From assembly GCF_001641615.1 (NCBI RefSeq), contig NZ_LRRU01000019.1:62001-126000 (forward strand): 64,000 bases of DNA, read 5' to 3'. This stretch comes from Pseudoalteromonas gelatinilytica. Lineage in GTDB: Bacteria; Pseudomonadota; Gammaproteobacteria; Enterobacterales; Alteromonadaceae. Shown one piece after another: positions 1-8,002 of the stretch. Numbering within the stretch: position 1 is the first letter of the stretch; each line of letters begins with the position of its first letter. The position numbers and the translations under genes were made by a program. The notes below the pieces were generated by a model. That model saw only the letters and a program-made list of their open reading frames with translations. It was not told where the DNA came from and did not search any database.

Positions 1-546
1 GGTTTAGCTAAAAGTGGCGTGGAATATGAGATTTCAGTAAACACTTGGTCAATTTCGTACAACGCAGCATTAAGAGACAGCAGTACTTGTATCTTTTCTA
101 TGGCAAGGCTTCCTGCGCGCGAGGATAAATTCTCTTGGGTAGCGCAAATTGGTGGTTTTTCGGCGTCATTCTATTCATTTAAATCTGATCAAGTAAAAAT
201 AGCTAACTTAGATGAAGCTAAAAAATACCGAATTGCAGTTTTAAAAAATAACTATTCACACATCTATTTAAAAGACAATGGCTTTGATGAGCGTAATCAG
301 CTGATCTTACTTGATAGCTTTGACAACATTTACGATGTACTTAAAAGCAGACGCTCAAGCATTGATTTAGTCATCCTCAGTGATGAACAGTTTAAACATG
401 AACGTGATGGCGATAAAACGCTTGAAGATTTAAAACCTATATTAAAACTGCCCGTTGGGACACCACAGTTATACTTTGCGTGTAATAAAAACATCAATCC
501 CGCTATCCTTGAAAAGTTAATCAAAGGCTTTGCTGATAACGATTAA
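1..546 (+). CDS. Solute-binding-like periplasmic protein, C-terminal part (5' end outside window)
   Basis: The reading frame is open from base 1, so the gene starts upstream; the in-frame GTG at base 19 is probably internal. About 181 residues are visible. The layout, with a Trp-rich segment near residues 40-60, a second lobe with a conserved GTPQLYFAC segment and a C-terminal helix, fits the small bacterial family-3 solute-binding proteins that are abundant in Alteromonadales and often lack a partner permease. No signal peptide can be judged because the N-terminus is missing. A hairpin with a T-run follows the stop, so this is probably the last gene of its transcript. The ligand is unknown. 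The family call is moderate and the function is open. Confidence 0.6.
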   Translation, partial: GLAKSGVEYEISVNTWSISYNAALRDSSTCIFSMARLPAREDKFSWVAQIGGFSASFYSFKSDQVKIANLDEAKKYRIAVLKNNYSHIYLKDNGFDERNQLILLDSFDNIYDVLKSRRSSIDLVILSDEQFKHERDGDKTLEDLKPILKLPVGTPQLYFACNKNINPAILEKLIKGFADND

Positions 547-569
547 AAATAGCACTTGTTGAATGTTAT

Positions 570-595
570 AAAGCGGCTATAATCAGCTGCTTTTT
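570..595 (+). terminator. Rho-independent terminator after the solute-binding gene
   Basis: A 9-bp stem (570-578 with 585-593, one G-T pair) has a 6-base loop and runs directly into a T-tract at 591-595. It lies 24 bases after the stop codon. Confidence 0.7.
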
Positions 596-685
596 GTCCA
601 TTCTCGCCAAACTCTAGCCAGCCTAAACGAGCAAAAAGTTGTTTGCATTCAACACTCTGAATGCGGTTAATTTTTAGGAGCTACA

Positions 686-1972
686 ATGAGTGACTTACTC
701 ATTATTATGATTTTAATTTTGATTAGTGCGTTGTTTGCTATGAGTGAAATAGCCATAGCGGCATCACGTAAGATCAAATTACGAGTGATGGTGGACGAGG
801 GCAATAAAAAAGCCCAAGCGGTGCTGACATTGCAAGAACAGCCTGGGGCTTTTTTTGCCATGATTCAAATTGCCCTCAACGCAATTGCCATTTTGGGTGG
901 TATTGTTGGTGAGCAGGCTTTATCGCCTTATATTGAACAGATCCTAGGGATGATTTATCAAGGCCCATTACTGAGTCAAATCAGTTTTCTAATTTCGTTT
1001 TTTAGTATTACTTCGTTATTTATCTTATTTGCTGACTTATTACCAAAACGGTTAGCGATGATAATGCCAGAAGCTGTTGCAGTTAACGTGGTGTCTATTA
1101 TGCGTTGGGTGACCTTTGCGTTAACTCCTTTTGTGGTCTTTTTTAATGGCATTACCAATTTGGTACTTAGAGCATTTAAAGTACCCGCAGAGCGAGAAGA
1201 CATTGTTACGACAGAAGATATTGTCGCGATGATGGATGCAGGGGCAGAATACGGCAGCTTACAGCAACAAGAATATGAATTAATTGGGAATGTGTTCGAC
1301 TTAGAAGCGCGTTTCTTATCAAGTGTGATGACGCCACGCGATCAAATTGTGTTTTTTGACGTAAAAGCCGATGCACAAGAAGTGGCGACTAAGATTATTG
1401 AGCACCCTCATAACCACTTTTTAGTGTGTGATGGTAGCTTAGATAAATTAATTGGCTCGGTTGAATCAAAAGATATCCTTCGCAAGGTGCTAAAAGGGCA
1501 AACCGCTGAAATAGATAACGAATTGATCAGCCGCGACATTTTTTATTTGCCAGAAACATTAAGCCTTTCTGAAGCGTTAAACACCTTTAAAAAAGCGGCA
1601 GAGCCGTTTGCCGTAGTGGTTAATGAATATGCGCTTATGGTGGGTATTGTTACTGTTAAAGATTTAATGAAAGGATTTATGGGTGATTTAATTACCCATC
1701 AGGGTGAAGAATTAATCATTAAACGTGACAATTCATCGTGGTTAGTTGACGGTTTAACCCCAGTTGTTGAGCTTGCCAAGGTACTCGAAATTGAAGAGTT
1801 CCCAGATCAATCTCATTATGAAACAGTCGCCGGGTTTTTAATTTACACCATGAAACGCCTGCCAAAACGTGCTGAGTTTATTAATTACGGTGGCTATAAG
1901 TTTGAAGTGGTCGATGTTGAAGGAGTGAAAGTCGAGCAACTACTCGTTACTCGTATTTCTGAATCTGTTTAG
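686..1972 (+). CDS. paeA: PaeA-type inner-membrane polyamine exporter (formerly YtfL, UPF0053/CNNM family)
   Basis: The 428-residue protein matches E. coli PaeA (YtfL) along its whole length. It has an N-terminal DUF21/CNNM membrane domain (about residues 1-190) with the family segments SEIAIAASRKIKLR and FILFADLLPKR. A pair of CBS domains (about 205-330) and a C-terminal CorC_HlyC domain (about 345-425) ending in QLLVTRI follow. PaeA of enterics exports cadaverine and putrescine and protects stationary cells from polyamine stress. Older databases call such proteins hemolysins, which is misleading. The ATG at 686 is preceded by TTAGGAG at a normal distance. The gene stands alone between two terminators. 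Confidence 0.9.
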   Translation: MSDLLIIMILILISALFAMSEIAIAASRKIKLRVMVDEGNKKAQAVLTLQEQPGAFFAMIQIALNAIAILGGIVGEQALSPYIEQILGMIYQGPLLSQISFLISFFSITSLFILFADLLPKRLAMIMPEAVAVNVVSIMRWVTFALTPFVVFFNGITNLVLRAFKVPAEREDIVTTEDIVAMMDAGAEYGSLQQQEYELIGNVFDLEARFLSSVMTPRDQIVFFDVKADAQEVATKIIEHPHNHFLVCDGSLDKLIGSVESKDILRKVLKGQTAEIDNELISRDIFYLPETLSLSEALNTFKKAAEPFAVVVNEYALMVGIVTVKDLMKGFMGDLITHQGEELIIKRDNSSWLVDGLTPVVELAKVLEIEEFPDQSHYETVAGFLIYTMKRLPKRAEFINYGGYKFEVVDVEGVKVEQLLVTRISESV

Positions 1973-1982
1973 GTTAGTGTTT

Positions 1983-2003
1983 AAGGCCGCATATTGCGGC
2001 CTT
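1983..2003. terminator. Bidirectional terminator between paeA and iadA
   Basis: A perfect 9-bp stem with a 3-base loop (AAGGCCGCA, TAT, TGCGGCCTT) lies between the convergent genes and overlaps the last two bases of the iadA stop codon. The flanking A and T bases let it act on both strands. Confidence 0.75.
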
Positions 2004-3168
2004 ATTCAAATGCCCCTTTAACAATTGCTTTGCCTTTACTCACCATATGAATACCCTTTGACCAGCATTCTGTTGGCGCAAGCGTTGTTTTATCAAGTAA
2101 CACAAGATCGGCGTCTGCATTTTGCTTAATAACACCTTTATTAATACCCAGTACCTGTGCAGGGTTTGATGTAATCGCCATTAAAGCGTGTTCAATCGAA
2201 ACGTTATACTTTTGCACCGCTTCTACAAATGAGCCATGCAATGTAGACTCTTTTCCGACTTCAAGACCAAGCAGATTAAAGCTTTTGTCAAAAATAGGAA
2301 GGCTTGCATGGCCATCAGAGCTCATGGTTAGTTTTGTTGGGTCGACTTTATTCTCAAGGCAATAGGCTAGTGCATGTGCGGCAGAGTATTCACCATGGGC
2401 AAGATCATACTCAGTTGTACTTGTTGTAAAATCGATAGTGCCACCGGCTTTGCAAAATTGTATGCCTGCATTTAGCAAATCAATATTACGATTCATGTGT
2501 GTTGGATAAAATTGTGCCAGCGAAATATCGGTAAGCTTATCAACTTCGTGTAGTAACGATAAATGCGTTTCAACAGGGCCAACATGGATGCTGACAGTGC
2601 CTTTTTTACCACTTAACATGCCAGCCACTTTTGCCTCTGCAGCCAGCTCTGCCAGCTGTTGTACTGTGGGTTGACTACTGCGATGATCAGATATGGCCAC
2701 TTCTCCCACACCAATAAACTCATCTATATACATTAAGTCGCTGGTGATTGAATCTGTGAGTGTTTTAGCAGGTAAATGATAGGAACCTGTATGGCAATAA
2801 ACATTAAGTCCATGCTCTTTCAATGCCTTTGCTTTAGCAATAAGATTACTATGAGTTCGGCTACTTGAGTCAGTGCCAAGGGCTGCAATAACCGTTGTTG
2901 TGCCATATTTTGTTGCATCAGTAAGGTTCATTTCGGGTGTTCTACTTGCAAAGCCAGCTTCGCCGCCTCCGCCAGTTATATGAACGAGTGAATCCACAAA
3001 CCCCGGGGCCAAAATACAATGAGTGCCATCGACCGTAGTAATCCTTTGGTAAGTATCGATAGTGATTTCAGGCTGTATATCAACTATTTTTGTGCCAGCA
3101 ATAAGAACATCTTGAATGCCTAAAGGAGAGGGGGCGAAAACGTCTGCGCCTTTTATAAGTGTTAACAT
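2002..3168 (-). CDS. iadA: Isoaspartyl (beta-aspartyl) dipeptidase, first metal-ligand His replaced by Leu
   Basis: A 388-residue amidohydrolase-fold enzyme that cleaves beta-aspartyl dipeptides, including beta-Asp-Arg from cyanophycin. It aligns along its length with E. coli IadA. Seen: the GGGGEAG loop with substrate-contact Glu70, Tyr130 in the GSYH segment, metal ligands His195, His224 (PTHMNRN) and Asp285 (SSDG), and Glu156 at the place of the carbamylated Lys of the E. coli enzyme. A Glu here defines a known IadA subgroup that includes the Colwellia enzyme. Odd: the family HxH motif after strand 1 reads Leu61-Val-His63, so the first zinc-binding His is Leu (codon CTC, plus-strand bases 2986-2988; CAC would be His). 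This could be a natural change, a defect or a base error. The gene lies 11 bases behind a YfcC-family permease and is probably cotranscribed with it. Confidence 0.88.
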   Translation of the reverse strand: MLTLIKGADVFAPSPLGIQDVLIAGTKIVDIQPEITIDTYQRITTVDGTHCILAPGFVDSLVHITGGGGEAGFASRTPEMNLTDATKYGTTTVIAALGTDSSSRTHSNLIAKAKALKEHGLNVYCHTGSYHLPAKTLTDSITSDLMYIDEFIGVGEVAISDHRSSQPTVQQLAELAAEAKVAGMLSGKKGTVSIHVGPVETHLSLLHEVDKLTDISLAQFYPTHMNRNIDLLNAGIQFCKAGGTIDFTTSTTEYDLAHGEYSAAHALAYCLENKVDPTKLTMSSDGHASLPIFDKSFNLLGLEVGKESTLHGSFVEAVQKYNVSIEHALMAITSNPAQVLGINKGVIKQNADADLVLLDKTTLAPTECWSKGIHMVSKGKAIVKGAFE

Positions 3169-3179
3169 AATAAATTCTT

Positions 3180-4589
3180 TTACTGATAGTTAATAAAGTG
3201 TGCGAGAAAAATAAAGCAGCTAGCAAGGCCAAATAAAGCTAAAGTAAAACGCCAAATAAAACCAGCCCACTCACTCCAATCAAGTTTAACAATACCCAAA
3301 CAGCCAATGAGGCTTGCTGAGGTAGGAATAAAAATATTCGTTAAACCATCACCCAACTGAAATGCCAACACCACAATTTGACGTGAGATATTTAACAAAT
3401 CACCGAGCGGCGACATTAGCGGCATTGTTATGGCTGCTTGACCAGAACCTGACGAAACAAAGAAATTAAAAATACTTTGAAATAATAGCATGCCCCATGC
3501 AGCGATATAATCGGGCACAACCGAAATACTGCTTGCGCTATAGTATAGCAAGGTATTAAGGGTCGAAGGCGACGTTAAATCGCTACCGCCAAGTATTAAA
3601 ATAACGCCTTTTGCCAAAGCAACCAAAAGCGCTGCAGGTAAGAGCTCTTGGGCACCTTCTTTAAATGCGTTTGCGCTTTCATTGGCAGTTTGTTTTTTGA
3701 ATAGGCTAGCGATTACAGCGCAAGCAATACCAAGGCAAAAGAATTGCGCTGCTAATTCAGGAATATAATACTGCCGAGCCATCACGCCCCAAATAACCCA
3801 AATAATGCCAGCAATAAAAGTTAGTAAGATTAGTTTATCTGCAGTATCTAAACTAATAGAGCTGTCTTGGTGTTGGTTAGTTTGTTGTTTTGTGGCTCTG
3901 ATTGAATTGGCATATTTAATAGTAAATAGAAGGCCAAATGAGGTAAAAACAAGCCAAGCAAACATTCTGAAGCCAGCGCCAGAAAAGACAGGTATCTCTG
4001 CAATGGATTGGGCAATAGCGATGCTAAAGGGGTTCATCCACGACGTTGCAAAACCGATTTGTGTGGCAACATAGGTTGTTAACACGGTAACTTTTGCATC
4101 ATAGCCAAGCTGTTTCATAATCGGAAATAACACGATACAAAAGGCAATCGCTTCTTCTCCCATGCCGAAAACCGCGCCACCTAATGAGAACAGTATGAAC
4201 AGCAGCGGGATAAATACCCATTCAATATGCTGTGTTTTATTAATCAATGCCATGATGCCATTATTAATAGCACCTGTTTTTAAGATAATACCAAATGCAC
4301 CGCCAGTAGTTAAAATAAACGCCATCACGCCAATTGCAGCGCCATACTTATCACCTGATACTAAACCTTCAAATAAAACGTTAGCGAGGCCTATGTCCCC
4401 ACCTTCTGCAAAAAGCGCTGGCGGGGTATGGTCAGAAACTGTTTGATATTGAGATAACTCAACACTATGACTGTCTTTTTCTGCATTAAAGACACCAGGG
4501 GTGATAAATAGGCTGGCAAAATAGGCGATAACTGCGACGCACAACAAAATGATGCTCGCATCTGGCATCGCAAACTGTTTGTTTTTCAT
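3180..4589 (-). CDS. YfcC-family (DcuC/ArcD-like superfamily) inner-membrane carrier
   Basis: A 469-residue polytopic membrane protein with about 12 hydrophobic segments. It has family hallmarks such as FSLGGAVFGMGEEAIAF (about residues 137-153) and, in the second half, SSGSGQAAITMPLMSPLGD followed by FQLGDGLTNIFIPTSA. The YfcC family belongs to a carrier group that also contains C4-dicarboxylate and arginine/ornithine carriers; the substrates of most members are not known. Here it sits directly upstream of iadA on the same strand (11 bases apart) and near a cyanophycinase. My inference is that it imports beta-Asp-Arg dipeptide or the released amino acids. The family is sure, the substrate is not. 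Confidence 0.82.
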   Translation of the reverse strand: MKNKQFAMPDASIILLCVAVIAYFASLFITPGVFNAEKDSHSVELSQYQTVSDHTPPALFAEGGDIGLANVLFEGLVSGDKYGAAIGVMAFILTTGGAFGIILKTGAINNGIMALINKTQHIEWVFIPLLFILFSLGGAVFGMGEEAIAFCIVLFPIMKQLGYDAKVTVLTTYVATQIGFATSWMNPFSIAIAQSIAEIPVFSGAGFRMFAWLVFTSFGLLFTIKYANSIRATKQQTNQHQDSSISLDTADKLILLTFIAGIIWVIWGVMARQYYIPELAAQFFCLGIACAVIASLFKKQTANESANAFKEGAQELLPAALLVALAKGVILILGGSDLTSPSTLNTLLYYSASSISVVPDYIAAWGMLLFQSIFNFFVSSGSGQAAITMPLMSPLGDLLNISRQIVVLAFQLGDGLTNIFIPTSASLIGCLGIVKLDWSEWAGFIWRFTLALFGLASCFIFLAHFINYQ

Positions 4590-4694
4590 AAAGTCACTTA
4601 AATGTCATTCGACGTTTATAAGATAAGCAAGGTATTGTAGCCCTTGCTAAGAAAGATTAATACTGAGAGTCGTCAGTTTAAGATAACGTAAGCT

Positions 4695-4724
4695 CAAAAG
4701 TGTGGGCGACTATTAAGCCGCCCA
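4695..4724 (-). terminator. Probable weak terminator after the TonB-dependent receptor
   Basis: On the - strand a 6-bp G+C-rich stem (4719-4724 with 4703-4708, 10-base loop) is followed by CACTTTT. The T-run is short and offset, so read-through into the permease and iadA is possible. Confidence 0.45.
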
Positions 4725-4731
4725 TACCTTG

Positions 4732-7659
4732 CTAAAAGCGATAGCTCAAACTTAACGTATAGCGACTGCCATAAGCATTATGGTTTATAGAATCAAAACC
4801 TCGACTTGAACCATACAGTTTAGGGGGTTCTTTATCGAAGATATTATCGATACGAGCACGGATTGATAATGCATCATTTATAAAATATCCGGCAGATAAA
4901 TCCCATACTAGCCAGTCATCAACATCGCGTTTTAATTCATCATTAAGCTCGCCAAGTTCTTCTAACTCATCTATTTCACGGCCACGCAGCCCTTCAATAT
5001 CATCCTCATAGCTACTGGTATAATTGGCGCCTAGGTTTAAATAATAACTCTCGGCATCCCAATCGATAGAGAATCTGCCTACATTTTCAGGGTAGCGATA
5101 AGTGCCGATTAGCTTTTCGATTGTATCTGAACCGGGTTTGTTTCGCTCAAACTCTAAATAGTGTGTACCATCGAAAGCGAGTGTTAAGTTGCCTGTTGCA
5201 AAAAGAAAACGATGATCGAATTTAAAGTCGATACCCGCTAAGGTTTGTGTGCCGGTATTTTCCAGTGGAATAACATGGTCTCTAAATAGTGGCAGGAATA
5301 GCTCATCTTCGCGCGGGTTAAACTCACTAATATAGTTTGTTAGGATCTCTGAAAGATTTGCGCCATCACTTTCGATATTAAGGCCAGCATTATCGGTTAC
5401 TTCACACAGCTGCTCTTCGTACGAAATACCTTGTTGGCCTTGTGGTACTAAGCCACAGTGACGAAGAGAAGCATCCGTAATTGCTCTATCTAGTACGGCA
5501 GTCATATTGGTATCGATGACTTGCTCATGATCAAAATGCCAATAATCGACAGTGAGGTTGGTATTTACAGATGGGCTCCACACAAAGCCAATGCTGAGCG
5601 CTTCAGATTCCTCGGCTTTGAGTGCTTGGTTCCCAAGTTCTAGGCTGTTAACACTGACTTCTGTACCATCACCCATACAGTATAAGTCTGCAACTGCCTG
5701 ATTTGCGCCGCAATCAAAGCTTGATTGTGTGGTACGTAATTTTACGCCAGCTTGAGTTAATGAAGGTGCTCTAAACGACGTTGACCAAGAGCTCCTAATA
5801 ATTAGAGAATCTGAAGGGCGGTAGCTTAAACCCACTTTAGGGTTAAACGTTCCACCAAAGTCATCGTAATGATCGTAACGACCAGCAACTTGCAGTTCTA
5901 GCTGCTCAGTAACTGGCATATTCAACTCTACAAATGCAGCGTATTGCGTACGGTCTGCTTCTGATAAGCTCGAGCCAAAACCAAAAACATCAACTAAATA
6001 ACCATTTTCAGCACGCGCTTGAGAGTCTAAAGACGGAATATCTTTTAACTCTTCTCGGCGAGCCTCAATACCAAATGCAGCATAAATGGGTAACTCATTA
6101 AATGTAAATAAGTCGCCATTAAAGTTTAAATCCCATCCGTAAACTGTACTTTCACCACTTCTACTAGGGTTTGCTTTTGCAAGCTCAAGCACCGTATCAT
6201 TATTAGCATCACCCTGTAAAAAAGGGTTGTAGAATGGCATTAACTGACCTTGCGCACAATTGAGCTGTGTTCCATCGTATGTAGCCGTTGAACCGTCAGA
6301 GCATAATTCACCAGTGATTGCAGCATGAAATTGGTAGCGGTTGTAAATACCATCAATCGCTTCTTGCTCTGACTTAGAACGAGAAAATGTTACACCTGAC
6401 TCCCAACTCCAATCACCAATGTAACCAGCTAGGCTACTGACTAAGCGAAAGTTTTTAGTTTCAACTTCAACAGTACGCGGTGAATTAAAACGTGCATCAA
6501 ATGCAAAGCCATAAACATCTCGACCTGCTTGAGTGGTAAATGGATCAATATAAAGCTGGTCCATAAGGTCGTTACTGCCATCAGCGTTATCATAAATGAA
6601 TAGCGCATCTTCTATGATATACGGACCATCATCATCGTTTATTTGATTGATTGGTGCAGGTGATGAATAGGCTTTTGATTTAGTTTGGCTATAGAAGAAA
6701 TCGGTATGCCAATCTAAATCACCTAAGCTGCTGTTAAACATAAAGCCAGTTGAAAGGCTTTCAAATGGGGTTTCTAGGTAATCATCTTGGTTAGCATAGT
6801 AAGCACAAATTTGCTCACCATACTCAGTCGTGACAAGTTCTGTTTTACAGTTTGGCGCAGGTAGCTCATTGCCATCTCGACTACTGTAGTAATAAATGTT
6901 CGGCGAGTTCTCAAGTTTGGGTAAGTATGAGTAACCATTCACTAAATTAGGTGTTGCGGTATAGCTTCTGTCGGTTGCTTTAAAGGCATTGCGGTCGTAA
7001 ATATCAGCAAATACCGTTAAGTTACTTTCACCTATATTCGTGCCGTAAACCAAGTTAAGTTGCTTCTTACCTTCGTCATGACTGTCAAAACTATTGGTGT
7101 AAGAAGTGTTTACTTCAGCTCCTTGAAAGTCATCTTTGAGAATATAGTTAATAACACCGGCGACAGCATCAGACCCATAAATTGCCGATGCACCAGTGGC
7201 TAAAATATCAATTCGCTCAATTGCAGCAAGTGGAATTGAGTTCACATCGACAAAGTTTTCAGTGCCTGCTGCGAATGAGCTAGCTGCTACACGTCGGCCA
7301 TTAATGAGTGTTAATGTGGCAGAAGGCCCCATACCTCTGAGGCTAGCCGCTGATTGACCCGCTGGTGTTGAGGTTGATGTACCACCACTTTCAGATGTTG
7401 AAAAGGTACCTGAACCGCCTTTGAAAACGGATAAATCTTTTAATAACTCATGAATGGTGTTCGCTCCTGAGCGCTTGATTGCATCTTGGTCAAGCACGGT
7501 AAGCGGGATGGTTCCTTCTAAATCAACCCCTTTAATTCGTGATCCTGTTACTTCTACTCGTTCAATTTTTTCTGATTGTTGGTCGTTTTGAGCATACACA
7601 GCGTGTACTGGGCACAGCACAGCACTGATTGCTACAGCAATTGATAACTGACGAAACAT
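4732..7659 (-). CDS. TonB-dependent outer-membrane receptor, probably for cyanophycin products
   Basis: A 975-residue receptor. An N-terminal signal peptide ends near residue 23 (VYAQ). A TonB box-like stretch (about 32-42, IERVEVTGSRI) and a plug domain (about 50-175, with LRGMGPSATLTLINGRR and ASAIYGSDAVAGVINYIL) follow, then a large beta-barrel ending in the typical terminal Phe (LSLSYRF). Such receptors carry large or scarce substrates across the outer membrane using TonB energy. Its substrate cannot be read from sequence. Its place between a secreted cyanophycinase and a permease-isoaspartyl dipeptidase pair suggests cyanophycin fragments or beta-Asp-Arg peptides. The start is preceded by AAAGGTAAATCAAT. 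No Fur-like box was seen upstream, which argues against a siderophore role. Confidence 0.85.
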   Translation of the reverse strand: MFRQLSIAVAISAVLCPVHAVYAQNDQQSEKIERVEVTGSRIKGVDLEGTIPLTVLDQDAIKRSGANTIHELLKDLSVFKGGSGTFSTSESGGTSTSTPAGQSAASLRGMGPSATLTLINGRRVAASSFAAGTENFVDVNSIPLAAIERIDILATGASAIYGSDAVAGVINYILKDDFQGAEVNTSYTNSFDSHDEGKKQLNLVYGTNIGESNLTVFADIYDRNAFKATDRSYTATPNLVNGYSYLPKLENSPNIYYYSSRDGNELPAPNCKTELVTTEYGEQICAYYANQDDYLETPFESLSTGFMFNSSLGDLDWHTDFFYSQTKSKAYSSPAPINQINDDDGPYIIEDALFIYDNADGSNDLMDQLYIDPFTTQAGRDVYGFAFDARFNSPRTVEVETKNFRLVSSLAGYIGDWSWESGVTFSRSKSEQEAIDGIYNRYQFHAAITGELCSDGSTATYDGTQLNCAQGQLMPFYNPFLQGDANNDTVLELAKANPSRSGESTVYGWDLNFNGDLFTFNELPIYAAFGIEARREELKDIPSLDSQARAENGYLVDVFGFGSSLSEADRTQYAAFVELNMPVTEQLELQVAGRYDHYDDFGGTFNPKVGLSYRPSDSLIIRSSWSTSFRAPSLTQAGVKLRTTQSSFDCGANQAVADLYCMGDGTEVSVNSLELGNQALKAEESEALSIGFVWSPSVNTNLTVDYWHFDHEQVIDTNMTAVLDRAITDASLRHCGLVPQGQQGISYEEQLCEVTDNAGLNIESDGANLSEILTNYISEFNPREDELFLPLFRDHVIPLENTGTQTLAGIDFKFDHRFLFATGNLTLAFDGTHYLEFERNKPGSDTIEKLIGTYRYPENVGRFSIDWDAESYYLNLGANYTSSYEDDIEGLRGREIDELEELGELNDELKRDVDDWLVWDLSAGYFINDALSIRARIDNIFDKEPPKLYGSSRGFDSINHNAYGSRYTLSLSYRF

Positions 7660-7678
7660 ATTGATTTACCTTTGCCTT

Positions 7679-7701
7679 AAAAAACACACGGCAAAACCGT
7701 G
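7679..7701 (-). promoter_or_regulatory. Terminator-like hairpin in the leader of the TonB receptor (possible attenuator)
   Basis: Read on the - strand, a 5-bp stem CACGG/CCGTG with a 5-base loop is followed at once by TGTTTTTT, all within about 45 bases before the receptor ATG. This has the form of a small intrinsic terminator inside a leader, which would allow attenuation. The stem is short, so the call is tentative. Confidence 0.35.
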
Positions 7702-8002
7702 ACGTTTTGAATAATTGTTATAATTTTTTAGACAGGGCAGTAGGTTATAGACACAACTAGCCCCTCACAGGAAGTGAGGTGTGGCTACTCGTCAAACCAC
7801 TCCGAAAGGTAGTGTGGAGAGTAGAAATATGTGCAAAGCGATAATGCGTTTTTCAACATAATTCCAATCCGTAAGGTCTTTTGACAAAGCTAGCGATACA
7901 GTGCTAGCTTACTCGCGTTTTTAAATGTTCCTTTTTTTTATAGCAAGCAACAAAAAGCTGCGCAAGCAATTTTCTAATATTTTTTTACAAGAGTGTAACA
8001 AT
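7702..8002. other. Divergent intergenic region of the cyanophycin locus with folded segment
   Basis: This is the control region between the TonB receptor (- strand) and the cyanophycinase (+ strand). It contains a TATAAT at 7719-7724 (+ strand, no good -35 seen) and a compact dyad-rich segment at 7758-7824. The first hairpin pairs TAGCC (7758-7762) with GGCTA (7783-7787), enclosing CCTCAC (7763-7768) with GTGAGG (7774-7779). The second pairs CACTCC with GG-T-AGTG around a GAAA tetraloop (7798-7814), and CTACTC (7785-7790) can pair with GAGTAG (7819-7824). TTGACA at 7881-7886 could be a -35, but no clear -10 follows. It matches no riboswitch I know. No coding sequence was found here. Confidence 0.4.
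7887..7910. repeat. 8-bp perfect inverted repeat before the cyanophycinase gene
   Basis: AAGCTAGC (7887-7894) and GCTAGCTT (7903-7910) are perfect inverted copies around 8 bases. They lie just after a TTGACA, about 95 bases before the chosen start, and a T-run comes 6 bases later. It may be an operator or part of an attenuator. Confidence 0.45.

Noticed and set aside
686..1972. Hemolysin
   Set aside because: The DUF21-CBS-CorC protein is often labelled so, but it matches the polyamine exporter PaeA and has no toxin features.
3805..4446. Plus-strand reading frames inside the YfcC gene
   Set aside because: They are antisense shadows with no ribosome site or recognisable protein, while the minus-strand frame encodes a clear membrane carrier.
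7758..7824. c-di-GMP-I (GEMM) or glycine riboswitch before the cyanophycinase
   Set aside because: A CAAACC plus GAAA-tetraloop stem superficially resembles part of GEMM, but the conserved GGGACGCAAAGCC-type second half is missing. The glycine motif does not fit either.
7925..8002. Upstream start for the cyanophycinase at 7925
   Set aside because: The 26 extra residues are low in similarity to a signal peptide, no ribosome site precedes them, and ATG 8003 gives a clean exported form.
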